A program made the translations under genes and the position numbers. A stretch of DNA of 64,000 nucleotides from Agarivorans sp. Toyoura001. Its GTDB lineage: Bacteria; Pseudomonadota; Gammaproteobacteria; Enterobacterales; Celerinatantimonadaceae. Positions 25,347 to 33,268 of this stretch are shown here, in pieces. The notes beneath the pieces were generated by a model, which was not told where the DNA came from, did no database searches, and saw nothing but the letters and a program-made list of their open reading frames with translations. Every line of letters starts with the position of its first letter. The stretch's first letter is position 1. The stretch is from the NCBI RefSeq assembly GCF_005405585.1, contig NZ_BJEQ01000007.1:62001-126000 (forward strand). The letters are read 5' to 3'.

Positions 25347-26702
25347 ATGAAACTTACCAACCTAGGTCTTCTAATTGGCTCCGCTGTATTGCTCACTGCA
25401 TGTGGCAGTGACGACGACCATCCAGCTACTCCAATGTCTTCAGTACGAGTCACTCACGCCAGTGCAGACGCACCCATGGTAGAAGTGAAAGCCAACGGTG
25501 AAACCTTTGCCGGACTCAGCATGGTGGATTATCGCCAAGGCAGCGCTTGGGTGTCGGTGGCTTCAGGTAGTTATGATATTAGCGTTGACGCCATTTTACC
25601 GGGTGATAATGCTGAAGTGATAGCTGCAAATCTGGAGTTTTCACCAGACATGCAATACGACATTATTGCCCTAAACAACGCGGCGTCTTTAGAGCCAGTA
25701 GTGTTAAGTCGCAGCCATGAAGCTGTTGATTCTGGCAGTGTGCGAATAGATGTATTACATGGTCATCCGGGGGTTGGAGGAGTAGACGTTTACCTAACAA
25801 CTGCAGCTGAGATCACCAGCGAAGCAGCTGCCATTACTAATCTAGAGTTTAAAGTAGACAGTGCAGACCTACCGGTAACCGTACCTGCTGATACTTACCG
25901 CATTCGCATTACTGTAACTGGCGATAAAACCGTGGTGTTTGATAGTGGCGAGGTGGCGCTAGCAGGGGGGTCAGATCTGATGTTAACTGCGGTGCCTAAT
26001 GTTGATACAGGCGCTGCTTCACCGGTGAATCTATTGTTGGCCGACGGCTCAGCGGTAAGCGTAGTGCGTGATATGGATGCCACTAGCCATGTACGAGTGG
26101 TGCACGCGGTAGATGATGCCCCAATGGTTGATGTGCTCGCCAGTGGTACTCCAGTAAGTGGTTTTACTGGAATCTCTTTCAAAGATTTTCAATCGGGTAA
26201 TCTACCTGCTGATACTTACGACCTAAGTGTTGCAGCCAGTGCTGATAATAGCTTGGTTGTTATCGAAGCCCCTAGAGTGGTGCTAGACGCCGGTGCCGAA
26301 ACCAGTATCTACGCCGTTGGTAAACTTAACGCTATTACCGACAATACTATTGAACCTTTGGTGATTGCCGAAGACTTACGCTCGGTAGCGCTTTACTCAA
26401 AAATTCGCGTGGTACATGCGAGCCCTGCTGCTGGTGGTTTAGGATTGGTTGACATTCATGCTTCAACAGATGGCAACTTTAGCGCCGATACCGCCGTATT
26501 ATCGGGTGTCGACTTTAAAGGCAACGCTGTGTTGAATGTACCAGGCGGTAGTTATACCTTCGCGGTTATTTTAGCTAGTGACATGTCTTACACGCCAGCG
26601 GTATCTAGCATGGCGACGGTAGAAAATGGTGCAGTATACTCTGCAGTAGCTACTGATGATTTCTCAGGGCTAGTGTTAAACGTAGATACTATGGCTCCAT
26701 AA
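25347..26702 (+). CDS. DUF4397 lipoprotein
   Basis: A 451-residue exported lipoprotein with signal and lipobox L-L-T-A-C-G-S (Cys19), probably sent to the outer membrane because Gly-Ser follows the Cys. The mature part carries three similar beta-rich units, each opening with a V-R-V-x-H-A-S/V-x-D-A-P-x-V-(D/E)-V pattern (VRVTHASADAPMVEVKANG, VRVVHAVDDAPMVDVLASG, IRVVHASPAAGGLGLVDIH). This is the DUF4397 signature. The repeats suggest a surface or adhesion-like binding role, but the family's function is unknown. It is monocistronic, with a long upstream region and a strong terminator. Confidence 0.88.
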   Translation: MKLTNLGLLIGSAVLLTACGSDDDHPATPMSSVRVTHASADAPMVEVKANGETFAGLSMVDYRQGSAWVSVASGSYDISVDAILPGDNAEVIAANLEFSPDMQYDIIALNNAASLEPVVLSRSHEAVDSGSVRIDVLHGHPGVGGVDVYLTTAAEITSEAAAITNLEFKVDSADLPVTVPADTYRIRITVTGDKTVVFDSGEVALAGGSDLMLTAVPNVDTGAASPVNLLLADGSAVSVVRDMDATSHVRVVHAVDDAPMVDVLASGTPVSGFTGISFKDFQSGNLPADTYDLSVAASADNSLVVIEAPRVVLDAGAETSIYAVGKLNAITDNTIEPLVIAEDLRSVALYSKIRVVHASPAAGGLGLVDIHASTDGNFSADTAVLSGVDFKGNAVLNVPGGSYTFAVILASDMSYTPAVSSMATVENGAVYSAVATDDFSGLVLNVDTMAP

Positions 26703-26724
26703 GTAATCCTTGTTCATTTATATA

Positions 26725-26749
26725 AAGAGGCCTCAGGCCTCTTTTTTGC
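26725..26749 (+). terminator. Rho-independent terminator after DUF4397 gene
   Basis: Perfect 9-bp stem AAAGAGGCC / GGCCTCTTT with a 3-nt loop TCA and a T6 tail. Confidence 0.93.
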
Positions 26750-26824
26750 TGTAAGGGCCTCGCGCTAGTAACTCACCACAATGCATATTAAGCTGGTTTT
26801 TTTGTCAAAGGATTAAGTTTAATC

Positions 26825-27358
26825 ATGTCTGAAATAAACCTTTATCACGCCAGTGTTCCAGTGTTTATTCGCTATCTAAATCAAATTGAATTGCTGCTGG
26901 ATAAAGCCAAATGCTTTGCCATATCACAATCGATGGAAGAAGCGACTTTGTTAGTTGCTGGTTTGGCCGATAATATGTTTCCTTTGGGTCAGCAATTAAG
27001 CACCGCCATTGGCTTTTCTCTGAGAGCATGCTGCCCGTTAGCAAGGCAAGACATAAAAAACTATCACCCTGAGAGTGTTAGCTACGATAACTTGCATAAG
27101 CAGATTAGAGAGACCCGTTGTTATCTTGAACAATTGCGCCCCGAACAGTTTGAGGGTGCTGAAGGTTTATCGATAGCTACTACGGCCGGGTTTGCTGAGT
27201 TAGAATTAGCTGCTGGTGAATATTTACAAGCATATATGCTGCCTAACTTCTTTTTTCATTACTCGATGTGTTACGCCATTTTACGAAAAATGGACTGTCC
27301 GCTAAGTAAACAAGATTTTGATGGGTTTCATCAATATCCGATGGGTTTTAGCTTTTAA
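26825..27358 (+). CDS. DUF1993 family protein
   Basis: A 177-residue soluble helical protein. Family features are NLYHASVPVFIRYLNQIE at the start, A-D-N-M-F-P-L-x-Q-Q in the first third, LEQLRPEQFEGAE in the middle and LPNFFFHYSMCYAILRK near the end. DUF1993 proteins are DinB-like four-helix bundles of unknown function, found next to regulators or alone. Here the gene is alone, with an AAGGA-type SD, and is unrelated in sequence to the DinB gene at 22 kb. Confidence 0.85.
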   Translation: MSEINLYHASVPVFIRYLNQIELLLDKAKCFAISQSMEEATLLVAGLADNMFPLGQQLSTAIGFSLRACCPLARQDIKNYHPESVSYDNLHKQIRETRCYLEQLRPEQFEGAEGLSIATTAGFAELELAAGEYLQAYMLPNFFFHYSMCYAILRKMDCPLSKQDFDGFHQYPMGFSF

Positions 27359-27517
27359 AAACAATTACTTTCTCGCTATTTAGTCATTTAAAATAACAAG
27401 GCTAATGATAATTTCGACTGTGTAAAAAATCCCAGCTAAAACCTTGTGTTAGCGAGATACAATCGGTAAATTATTTGCAGTAAGCTGTAGTTTAGCAGGG
27501 TTGGGGGAGGTAATTTA

Positions 27518-27955
27518 ATGCATCCAGAATATTATATAAGTACTAATAAAGCTGAATTAGATATCGATCTTATTCACCAAGTACTCTTTCAATCTTATTG
27601 GGCAAAAGGTATTCCTAAAGCCACTGTTGAACAATCCATTGAGCACTCTTTGTGTTTTGCGGTTTACGACTTTAGCAAGCAGCAAGTTGGTTTTGCTCGG
27701 GTGATCAGTGACTACAGTACATTTGGATATTTAGCCGATGTATTTGTATTGGAAGAGCATCAAGGTAAGGGCTTAGCTAAAGCCTTAATGCATCGAATTA
27801 TGGCGCATCCAAAGTTGCAAGGGATCCGTCGGTTTAAACTTGCGACTCAAGATGCTCATTCCTTATACGAGCAATTTGGCTTTACCGAATTGGCTCACCC
27901 TGAAATTCATATGGAACGATGGCAGCCTAACTTCTATCTACTTCCTAAAGGCTAG
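27518..27955 (+). CDS. GNAT N-acetyltransferase, tandem paralogue A
   Basis: A 145-residue acetyltransferase. Motif A is FVLEEHQGKGLAKALMHRI, preceded by FARVISDYSTFGYLADV, and the C-terminus has LATQDAHSLYEQFGF. A second gene about 360 bp downstream codes for a protein with roughly 60 percent the same residues (estimated by eye), so the two form a duplicated pair. They belong to a small GNAT type, with Y-Y-I-S-T-(N/D)-K at the start, found widely in bacteria; the substrate is unknown. The start follows GGGGGAGG. Confidence 0.88.
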   Translation: MHPEYYISTNKAELDIDLIHQVLFQSYWAKGIPKATVEQSIEHSLCFAVYDFSKQQVGFARVISDYSTFGYLADVFVLEEHQGKGLAKALMHRIMAHPKLQGIRRFKLATQDAHSLYEQFGFTELAHPEIHMERWQPNFYLLPKG

Positions 27956-28313
27956 TTTTTCTTCGATTTCTTATAAGGATGATTAGCGCTAGTCGGCTTA
28001 TTTGCTATCAATGTTAAAGTGTCTAGATCCCTGCTAGCTAAAGCTGACCTTAACAACCCAACTCACACTTTTCCTTATCTTTGGTTGTTTACTTTTTTAG
28101 ACTCTATCCCTGCAAAGCATACCTTAAGCCAGTTGTATAAGGCTTAAGATCTAATTGTTACCAAGTTGTTACATTTGGCCGCAGCAAAGTTACCAAACGT
28201 TACCCGTCTTCGCTTGAGTGTTTTCTAGCCAAAGCCTAGGTTTATTGGGTTTAGCCTTCTGGCTGACACCATAAGTTGTAATGCTGAATTCAAGGGATGA
28301 GGAGAACTTTACA
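27956..28313. other. Intergenic region with repeated GTTACC motifs and a hairpin
   Basis: No gene is seen. The hairpin CTTAAGCC / GGCTTAAG lies at 28123-28130 with 28141-28148 (10-nt loop). It is followed by four GTTAC(C) copies within 47 bp (about 28157, 28168, 28189 and 28198), all in the same direction and upstream of the second acetyltransferase gene. They look like repeated binding sites. Confidence 0.4.
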
Positions 28314-28721
28314 ATGGAACAGGGCTATTACGTTGCTACTGACAAAAAGCAGTTAGATGTAAGCATGATTCACCAAGTATTGGTGCGCAGCTATTGGTCG
28401 AGAGGGATCTCTAAAGCGGCGGTTAAAACCGCTATCGATAACTCGATGTGCTTCGCTGCTTTTAACTTAAACCAGCAACAAGTGGCCTTTGCGCGGGTGG
28501 TGTCTGATTACGCCACTGTGGCTTATTTAGCCGATGTGTTTGTGTTAGAAGAACATCAAGGTAAAGGATTGGCTAAGGCCATGATGCACCGCATTATGGG
28601 TCATCCCCAACTACAAACTATTCGTCGCTTTAAACTTGCCAGTAAAGGTGCCCATGAATTTTACCGCGCTTTCGGTTTTAACCAACTCGCAGAACCACAG
28701 ATCCACTTGGAGCGTTGTTGA
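28314..28721 (+). CDS. GNAT N-acetyltransferase, tandem paralogue B
   Basis: A 135-residue paralogue of the acetyltransferase at 27.5 kb. It shares Y-Y-V-A-T-D-K at the start, FARVVSDYATVAYLADVFVL, EEHQGKGLAKAMMHRIMGHP and the F-Y-R-A-F-G-F end. ATG 28314 is chosen because AGGAG precedes it and because the homologue starts there; an upstream in-frame ATG (28281) adds 11 unrelated residues. The pair has diverged and each copy has its own upstream region, so they may be expressed under different conditions. Substrate unknown. Confidence 0.87.
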   Translation: MEQGYYVATDKKQLDVSMIHQVLVRSYWSRGISKAAVKTAIDNSMCFAAFNLNQQQVAFARVVSDYATVAYLADVFVLEEHQGKGLAKAMMHRIMGHPQLQTIRRFKLASKGAHEFYRAFGFNQLAEPQIHLERC

Positions 28722-28893
28722 TACCCAAGTTTTCTGGCTGGTAGGTGCTCGTTTTTGTTTTATAAGCCATTGTGCCGCGCTCTAGTTCAAGCTTGCTACA
28801 CTTTTAAACTAAGTGTGGTGAGATAGCTTGTGGTAGTTGCTTAGTCTTATCGCCGTTTTAAGTAGTTTTATTTGCTTTAAATCGTGGTGAGCA

Positions 28894-31152
28894 ATGTTTC
28901 GAATTAAACGACTTCTTTTTGGTCTTCAATTTCTAGCCTCTTGTATGATGTGCTCAGCTTTATTTGCAGCCGAGTGGGTCGGCACGAGTAGTTGTATTAG
29001 CTGCCATCAAGATCAGTATCAGCAGTGGCAGGGCTCTGACCACGATATGGCCATGCGCCATGCTAATGAAGACGCTGTGTTGGGTAATTTTGCTGATGCT
29101 AGCTTAAGCTTTGCGGGCAAAAGCATGCAGTTTTTCCGTAAAGCTGAGCAGTATTGGGTGACTATTGAAGGCTCACATGGACAGCTACAAGACTATAAAA
29201 TTAGCTATACCTTTGGTTATTACCCCTTGCAGCAATACATGGTGGAATTTGCCGATGGGCGAGTTCAGCTTATTCCCTATGCGTGGGATTCTCGCCCTAT
29301 AGAGCAAGGTGGCCAACGTTGGTTTCATTTGTATCCAAAGATGCAAAAGACTGATGAGTTTTATTGGACCAATGCCGGACAAAACTGGAACTACATGTGT
29401 GCAGACTGTCATTCAACTCAGCTGCAAAAGGGCTATGACATTAGCAGCAATACCTACAATACCACTTGGTTTGAAATAAACGTTGGCTGTGAAGCTTGCC
29501 ACGGCCCAGCAAGTGAGCATTTAAAATGGGCCCAGCAAGTAGAGTTAAACCCGCAGCATATAGCTGAACAAAGCGGCTTTGACCGCAGCTTACAGCAAGA
29601 GGTGAGCGAATGGGTTTATCAAGAGGGGTTGTCTACTTTGCAGGCTGGTAAGCGCCAAGCAAGTCAGCAAGTTAAAGTATGTGCTCAGTGCCATAGCCGC
29701 CGAATCCAAATTAGCCAGGCCAACAATCATGTAACAGGAAGCTTATTAGATCGTTACCAGCCGAGTTTAATTAGTGCCGATTTATACCATGACGATGGGC
29801 AAATTTATGATGAAGTGTATGTTTGGGGGTCATTCAAGCAATCAAAAATGCATCAAGCAGGCGTGAGTTGCAGTAATTGCCATAATCCCCACACAACTGA
29901 ACTGAAAATGGACGAACAAGCACTATGCATGCAGTGCCATATAGCTGCTGAATACAGTGAGGATAAACACAGCTTTCATGCAGCAGGAACAGATGCCGCA
30001 AAATGCACCACATGTCATATGCCTGCCACTACTTATATGCAGGTGGATCCACGACGCGATCATAGTTGGCAAGTTCCGCGGCCGGATCTTAGTCAGTCCA
30101 CAGGTGTACCAAACGTATGTACGACCTGTCACACCGATAAAAATGCGGTTTGGGCAGAGCAAGTATTAAGGCAGTGGTTTCCTGATTCAGCGTCTACACA
30201 AGAACAACATTTCGCTAAGGCATTTTATCTTGCCAACCAAGGCTTACGCAGCGCCGAGCAAGCTTTAGCCTTGATTGCTCAAGATCGTCATCAAAGTCCC
30301 ATTATTAGGGCTTCTGCGGTACAGCGTTTAGCTGGCTTTCCTGGGTCCAGGGGAGTGATTGCAATTGCCAATGCAGTGACTAGTGAGAATTCGTTAGCGC
30401 GTTTGGGGGCGGTACAAGCTATTGAGCATTACCCGGCTGCCGAGCGTTGGCGCTTATTGGAACCTTTGCTAAGCGATGCGACTTTGGCAGTGCGTAGCCA
30501 AGCGGCAGCGGCATTGGTCAAAGATTGGCAAAGCTTAAGCATAGTGCAACAGCAGCAGTTACAAGGGCCGCTTGAAGAGTATATTGCTATTCAGCAATAC
30601 AATGCTGACCGTGGTTTTGCTTTAAGCAATCTAGCGGGTGTGTATTTAGCGCAGGGTCAGTTTAAAAAGGCTGAGCAACTCTACCTACAAGCAATAGAGT
30701 TAGAGCCTTATTTTGTTAATAGCTATGTGAATTTGGCGGATATGTACCGCGCCACTCAGCAAGAAGAAAAAGCCTTTGCTGTGTTAACGCAAGGTATTAA
30801 AGGCCAACCCAAAAGTGCTGCTTTGGTGTATAGCGCTGGTTTGAGTTTATTGCGGCAAAAGCAAGTGGTGGAGGCTAGTCAGTACTTTTTGTTAGCCACT
30901 GAACGTGAACCGAGTAATAGCCATTTTTGGTATGTTTATGGCTTGTCTTTAGAGTCTTTAGACGTAAGCAAAGCCCAGCAAGCTTTAAGCAGGGCTTATG
31001 ATACGAGCCGGAATCCCCAGCACTTATACGCCTTGTGTGAAATGAAGGTGCGGCACAAAGATGCAAAAGCAAAATTATGTATTTTGCAGCTGCAGGCTTT
31101 AGCTCCACCGGATGTTATTAAGAGACTCAATCTAGAGTTGAATAGGCAATAA
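28894..31152 (+). CDS. Exported octaheme c-type cytochrome with HEAT-like and TPR repeats
   Basis: A 752-residue protein with a signal peptide (cleavage after L-F-A-A). Eight CxxCH haem c sites are present: CISCH (Cys34), CADCH, CEACH, CAQCH, CSNCH, CMQCH, CTTCH and CTTCH, all in the first 420 residues, in a cytochrome c554/c-prime-like arrangement. After these come helical repeats like HEAT (SVVQRLAGFPGSRGV-type, about 450-550) and at least three TPR units (LAGVYLAQGQFKKAEQLY, LADMYRATQQEEKAFAV and onward, about 570-740). The haem part suggests periplasmic electron transfer or a reductase, and the TPR part suggests protein contacts. No partner genes flank it, so the electron acceptor is unknown. 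Confidence 0.9.
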   Translation: MFRIKRLLFGLQFLASCMMCSALFAAEWVGTSSCISCHQDQYQQWQGSDHDMAMRHANEDAVLGNFADASLSFAGKSMQFFRKAEQYWVTIEGSHGQLQDYKISYTFGYYPLQQYMVEFADGRVQLIPYAWDSRPIEQGGQRWFHLYPKMQKTDEFYWTNAGQNWNYMCADCHSTQLQKGYDISSNTYNTTWFEINVGCEACHGPASEHLKWAQQVELNPQHIAEQSGFDRSLQQEVSEWVYQEGLSTLQAGKRQASQQVKVCAQCHSRRIQISQANNHVTGSLLDRYQPSLISADLYHDDGQIYDEVYVWGSFKQSKMHQAGVSCSNCHNPHTTELKMDEQALCMQCHIAAEYSEDKHSFHAAGTDAAKCTTCHMPATTYMQVDPRRDHSWQVPRPDLSQSTGVPNVCTTCHTDKNAVWAEQVLRQWFPDSASTQEQHFAKAFYLANQGLRSAEQALALIAQDRHQSPIIRASAVQRLAGFPGSRGVIAIANAVTSENSLARLGAVQAIEHYPAAERWRLLEPLLSDATLAVRSQAAAALVKDWQSLSIVQQQQLQGPLEEYIAIQQYNADRGFALSNLAGVYLAQGQFKKAEQLYLQAIELEPYFVNSYVNLADMYRATQQEEKAFAVLTQGIKGQPKSAALVYSAGLSLLRQKQVVEASQYFLLATEREPSNSHFWYVYGLSLESLDVSKAQQALSRAYDTSRNPQHLYALCEMKVRHKDAKAKLCILQLQALAPPDVIKRLNLELNRQ

Positions 31153-31153
31153 A

Positions 31154-31175
31154 AAAGGCGCTCTAGAGCGCCTTT
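31154..31175. terminator. Bidirectional terminator after the cytochrome gene
   Basis: A 22-bp perfect palindrome with arms AAAGGCGCTCT / AGAGCGCCTTT, preceded on the left by further A residues that give T's on the minus strand. It serves the cytochrome gene and the convergent lipoprotein gene. Confidence 0.85.
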
Positions 31176-31190
31176 CGAAAGCTTTATTAC

Positions 31191-32897
31191 TTACAATGAT
31201 TTAGTGTAAGTAGTAATAAAGCTAGGCTGACCACCCTGTACGAAGGCTGTAGAGGTTAATACACCTTGGTCCCAGTTTTTACCTGCTGCAACATAACTCC
31301 ATTGTTCAATCTTTGGTGATTGACACAATTGTCCCTCAATCACTTCGTCGTCATCACACCAACGAACTGACGAGTTAAGTTGAGCTAAGGTCGCTTTGCT
31401 TGTTTGGCCAGCATTTACGCCAAACCACCAAAAGGCCATGTTGGCTAAATCTGCGTAAGAAACCGTTTCGTCCATATCTTCAAGTATGCAATCTCCGCCT
31501 TGTTGAGTATGCAACTCTTTGCCTACCACGCGAATATCACTTGCGCCAAACTGATAGCTGAGTTGACCGGTTAAGCTACAGCCTGCGATATTGGTTTCAG
31601 CTAACCAGGTACCGCTAAAATCTATATAGCGTTCGCCATTGTCTACGTTTGGATTAACCAAATAGCTGTATGAAGTAGATGCGCTTTTTCTTAGCTGATT
31701 GCCTGCACCGTCAAGGGTAACTTCAATGGTTTGGTCGGTGTAAATTCCGGTCGCATTGTCGTAGCTGGTGCTATAGGTTTGTTGCTTAAGTTCGCCATCG
31801 TCTTCAAACTCGCTTTGACCTAAAGCGGTTAAGTTTGCTTGGCTACAGTTTTGCTCGTTCATACACGCAAATAAGCCACCAAAACTGGCCACTTCTGCGT
31901 AATCAATTGCTTCATCTTCGGTGTTAATTTGGCTTGGATCTTTAACCACTAATTGAAAGCCGGGTTCAATCGCGAAGTCTTCTGCAGAGTAAGTGTTTGA
32001 ATCTGCGTTAAAACACTCTGGAGTGTTGTTATTTACGGTAAATTCGCCGCCGTTTAGTTCACAAGCAATGAACTCTTTGGCCCATTGTGAGCTATAACGC
32101 TGGTCAGACGTTCCAGCTTTAATGACCAATGCATTGCTGGCTAAATGCAGCACTTCAGAGCTTATTCCGAAGCTGGCATTTTTGAATGCTTCATCGGGAA
32201 TTGTCCGGTCCATGTGTACGTTTTGATATAGCGTTGAGTTATTGCCGTACTGGCCGTTCATAACCACTTCAGATAAACGTAAGTATTCGCCGCTGCCTTT
32301 ACTAAAGGCATCAATTACATCGCTATCGCCACGTTCAATGCCATCTAGTGATTCATTTAAATGCTCGGCGGCTTCTTCTTCGCTTACCCACTCACTGGCT
32401 TCCACTTCTTCAAGTAATGCATCTGCAGAATTAAGGTTGTTTAGCTTCACTTGCTTGAGTGCGATAAGGGTATTGCTGTCGGCTGCTGGTTTAGCAATAT
32501 CGTCTGGAATAACGATGCTGCCGGTACTGGCATCATCTAACGATTGCAGTATTCGTGCTAAGTTCATAGCAGAGCCGGTATCGGCGGTGACTTCAAAGGG
32601 AGAGACAACGCTACGGTAAGAGCTATTTCCGATGAACATGCCATTTTCGCCGCCCAAATAAAATGACACTACATCACCAGGTTCAACCTCAAAGGTACCT
32701 TCAGCGTTAGTGTAGCCACTTAAACCACTGGGAGAGGCTTTATAGAATAAACCTTCTACGGCGGCATCAATAAAGGTGCCGTTTACTGGGTCTGTAGTTG
32801 GAGGGAGCTCATTGCCGTTATCGCTACTGCTTCCACCGCACGCGCTTAAGGCTAACGTTACCAAGGCACTGCTGCCGAGTACTGCAAACTTGTTCAT
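31191..32897 (-). CDS. Large lipoprotein, unknown function
   Basis: A 568-residue exported lipoprotein with lipobox A-L-S-A-C-G-G (Cys20), followed by a Ser/Asn/Asp linker. The N-terminal part (I-D-A-A-V-E-G-L-F-Y-x-A, GYTNAEGTFEVEPGDVVSFYLG) has the look of an Ig/Dockerin-like carbohydrate-binding fold often found in secreted lipoproteins of marine bacteria. The rest is beta-rich with several Cys pairs (CELNGGEF, CFNADSN, CMNEQNCSQ, CSLTGQ, CILEDMDE, CDDDEVIEGQLC). I do not recognise a family. The SD is weak (GGATTGAAAG), and a palindrome lies about 29 bp upstream. Confidence 0.6.
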   Translation of the reverse strand: MNKFAVLGSSALVTLALSACGGSSSDNGNELPPTTDPVNGTFIDAAVEGLFYKASPSGLSGYTNAEGTFEVEPGDVVSFYLGGENGMFIGNSSYRSVVSPFEVTADTGSAMNLARILQSLDDASTGSIVIPDDIAKPAADSNTLIALKQVKLNNLNSADALLEEVEASEWVSEEEAAEHLNESLDGIERGDSDVIDAFSKGSGEYLRLSEVVMNGQYGNNSTLYQNVHMDRTIPDEAFKNASFGISSEVLHLASNALVIKAGTSDQRYSSQWAKEFIACELNGGEFTVNNNTPECFNADSNTYSAEDFAIEPGFQLVVKDPSQINTEDEAIDYAEVASFGGLFACMNEQNCSQANLTALGQSEFEDDGELKQQTYSTSYDNATGIYTDQTIEVTLDGAGNQLRKSASTSYSYLVNPNVDNGERYIDFSGTWLAETNIAGCSLTGQLSYQFGASDIRVVGKELHTQQGGDCILEDMDETVSYADLANMAFWWFGVNAGQTSKATLAQLNSSVRWCDDDEVIEGQLCQSPKIEQWSYVAAGKNWDQGVLTSTAFVQGGQPSFITTYTKSL

Positions 32898-33268
32898 AAT
32901 ACTTTCAATCCTTTACATTTTTATGGCAGTAATTACTGCTGTTTTGAGTGGGGAATGTGTTTTATTTAGCGCGTAAAGTAAAATTATATTTTTATCAACA
33001 AACTCTGTTAAAGATGGCTGAGACGTCAAGTGGTAGAGTGTTTATCCTGTTAATTTTTCAAAATTAAAATATTGTGCTGTTTGGTGTGAATTGAGTTTGG
33101 CTTGTTGAAGGAGCAAATGACGAAGGTTACTTAGGCTGTTTTGATGACAATTTGAAGCCCTTAATTTGCTGAGTCACATTTTTACAAGATGCTGATTAAT
33201 TTAGTTATTAAGGAATTTGTTTACTGGTAAGGTCTGCTAGTTATTAGGCCTTTATTGAAGGAACAAAT
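32898..33268. promoter_or_regulatory. Divergent control region between the lipoprotein and GH31 genes
   Basis: No gene is seen. A perfect 14-bp palindrome GCAGT-AATT-ACTGC lies at 32926-32939, about 29 bp before the lipoprotein start. A five-codon open frame with a perfect SD (AAGGAG, ATG at 33117) lies before GH31 but is too short to call. Confidence 0.4.

Noticed and set aside
33117-33134. Five-codon open frame with a perfect SD before the GH31 gene
   Set aside because: Too short to support; probably a chance likeness to the true start further down.
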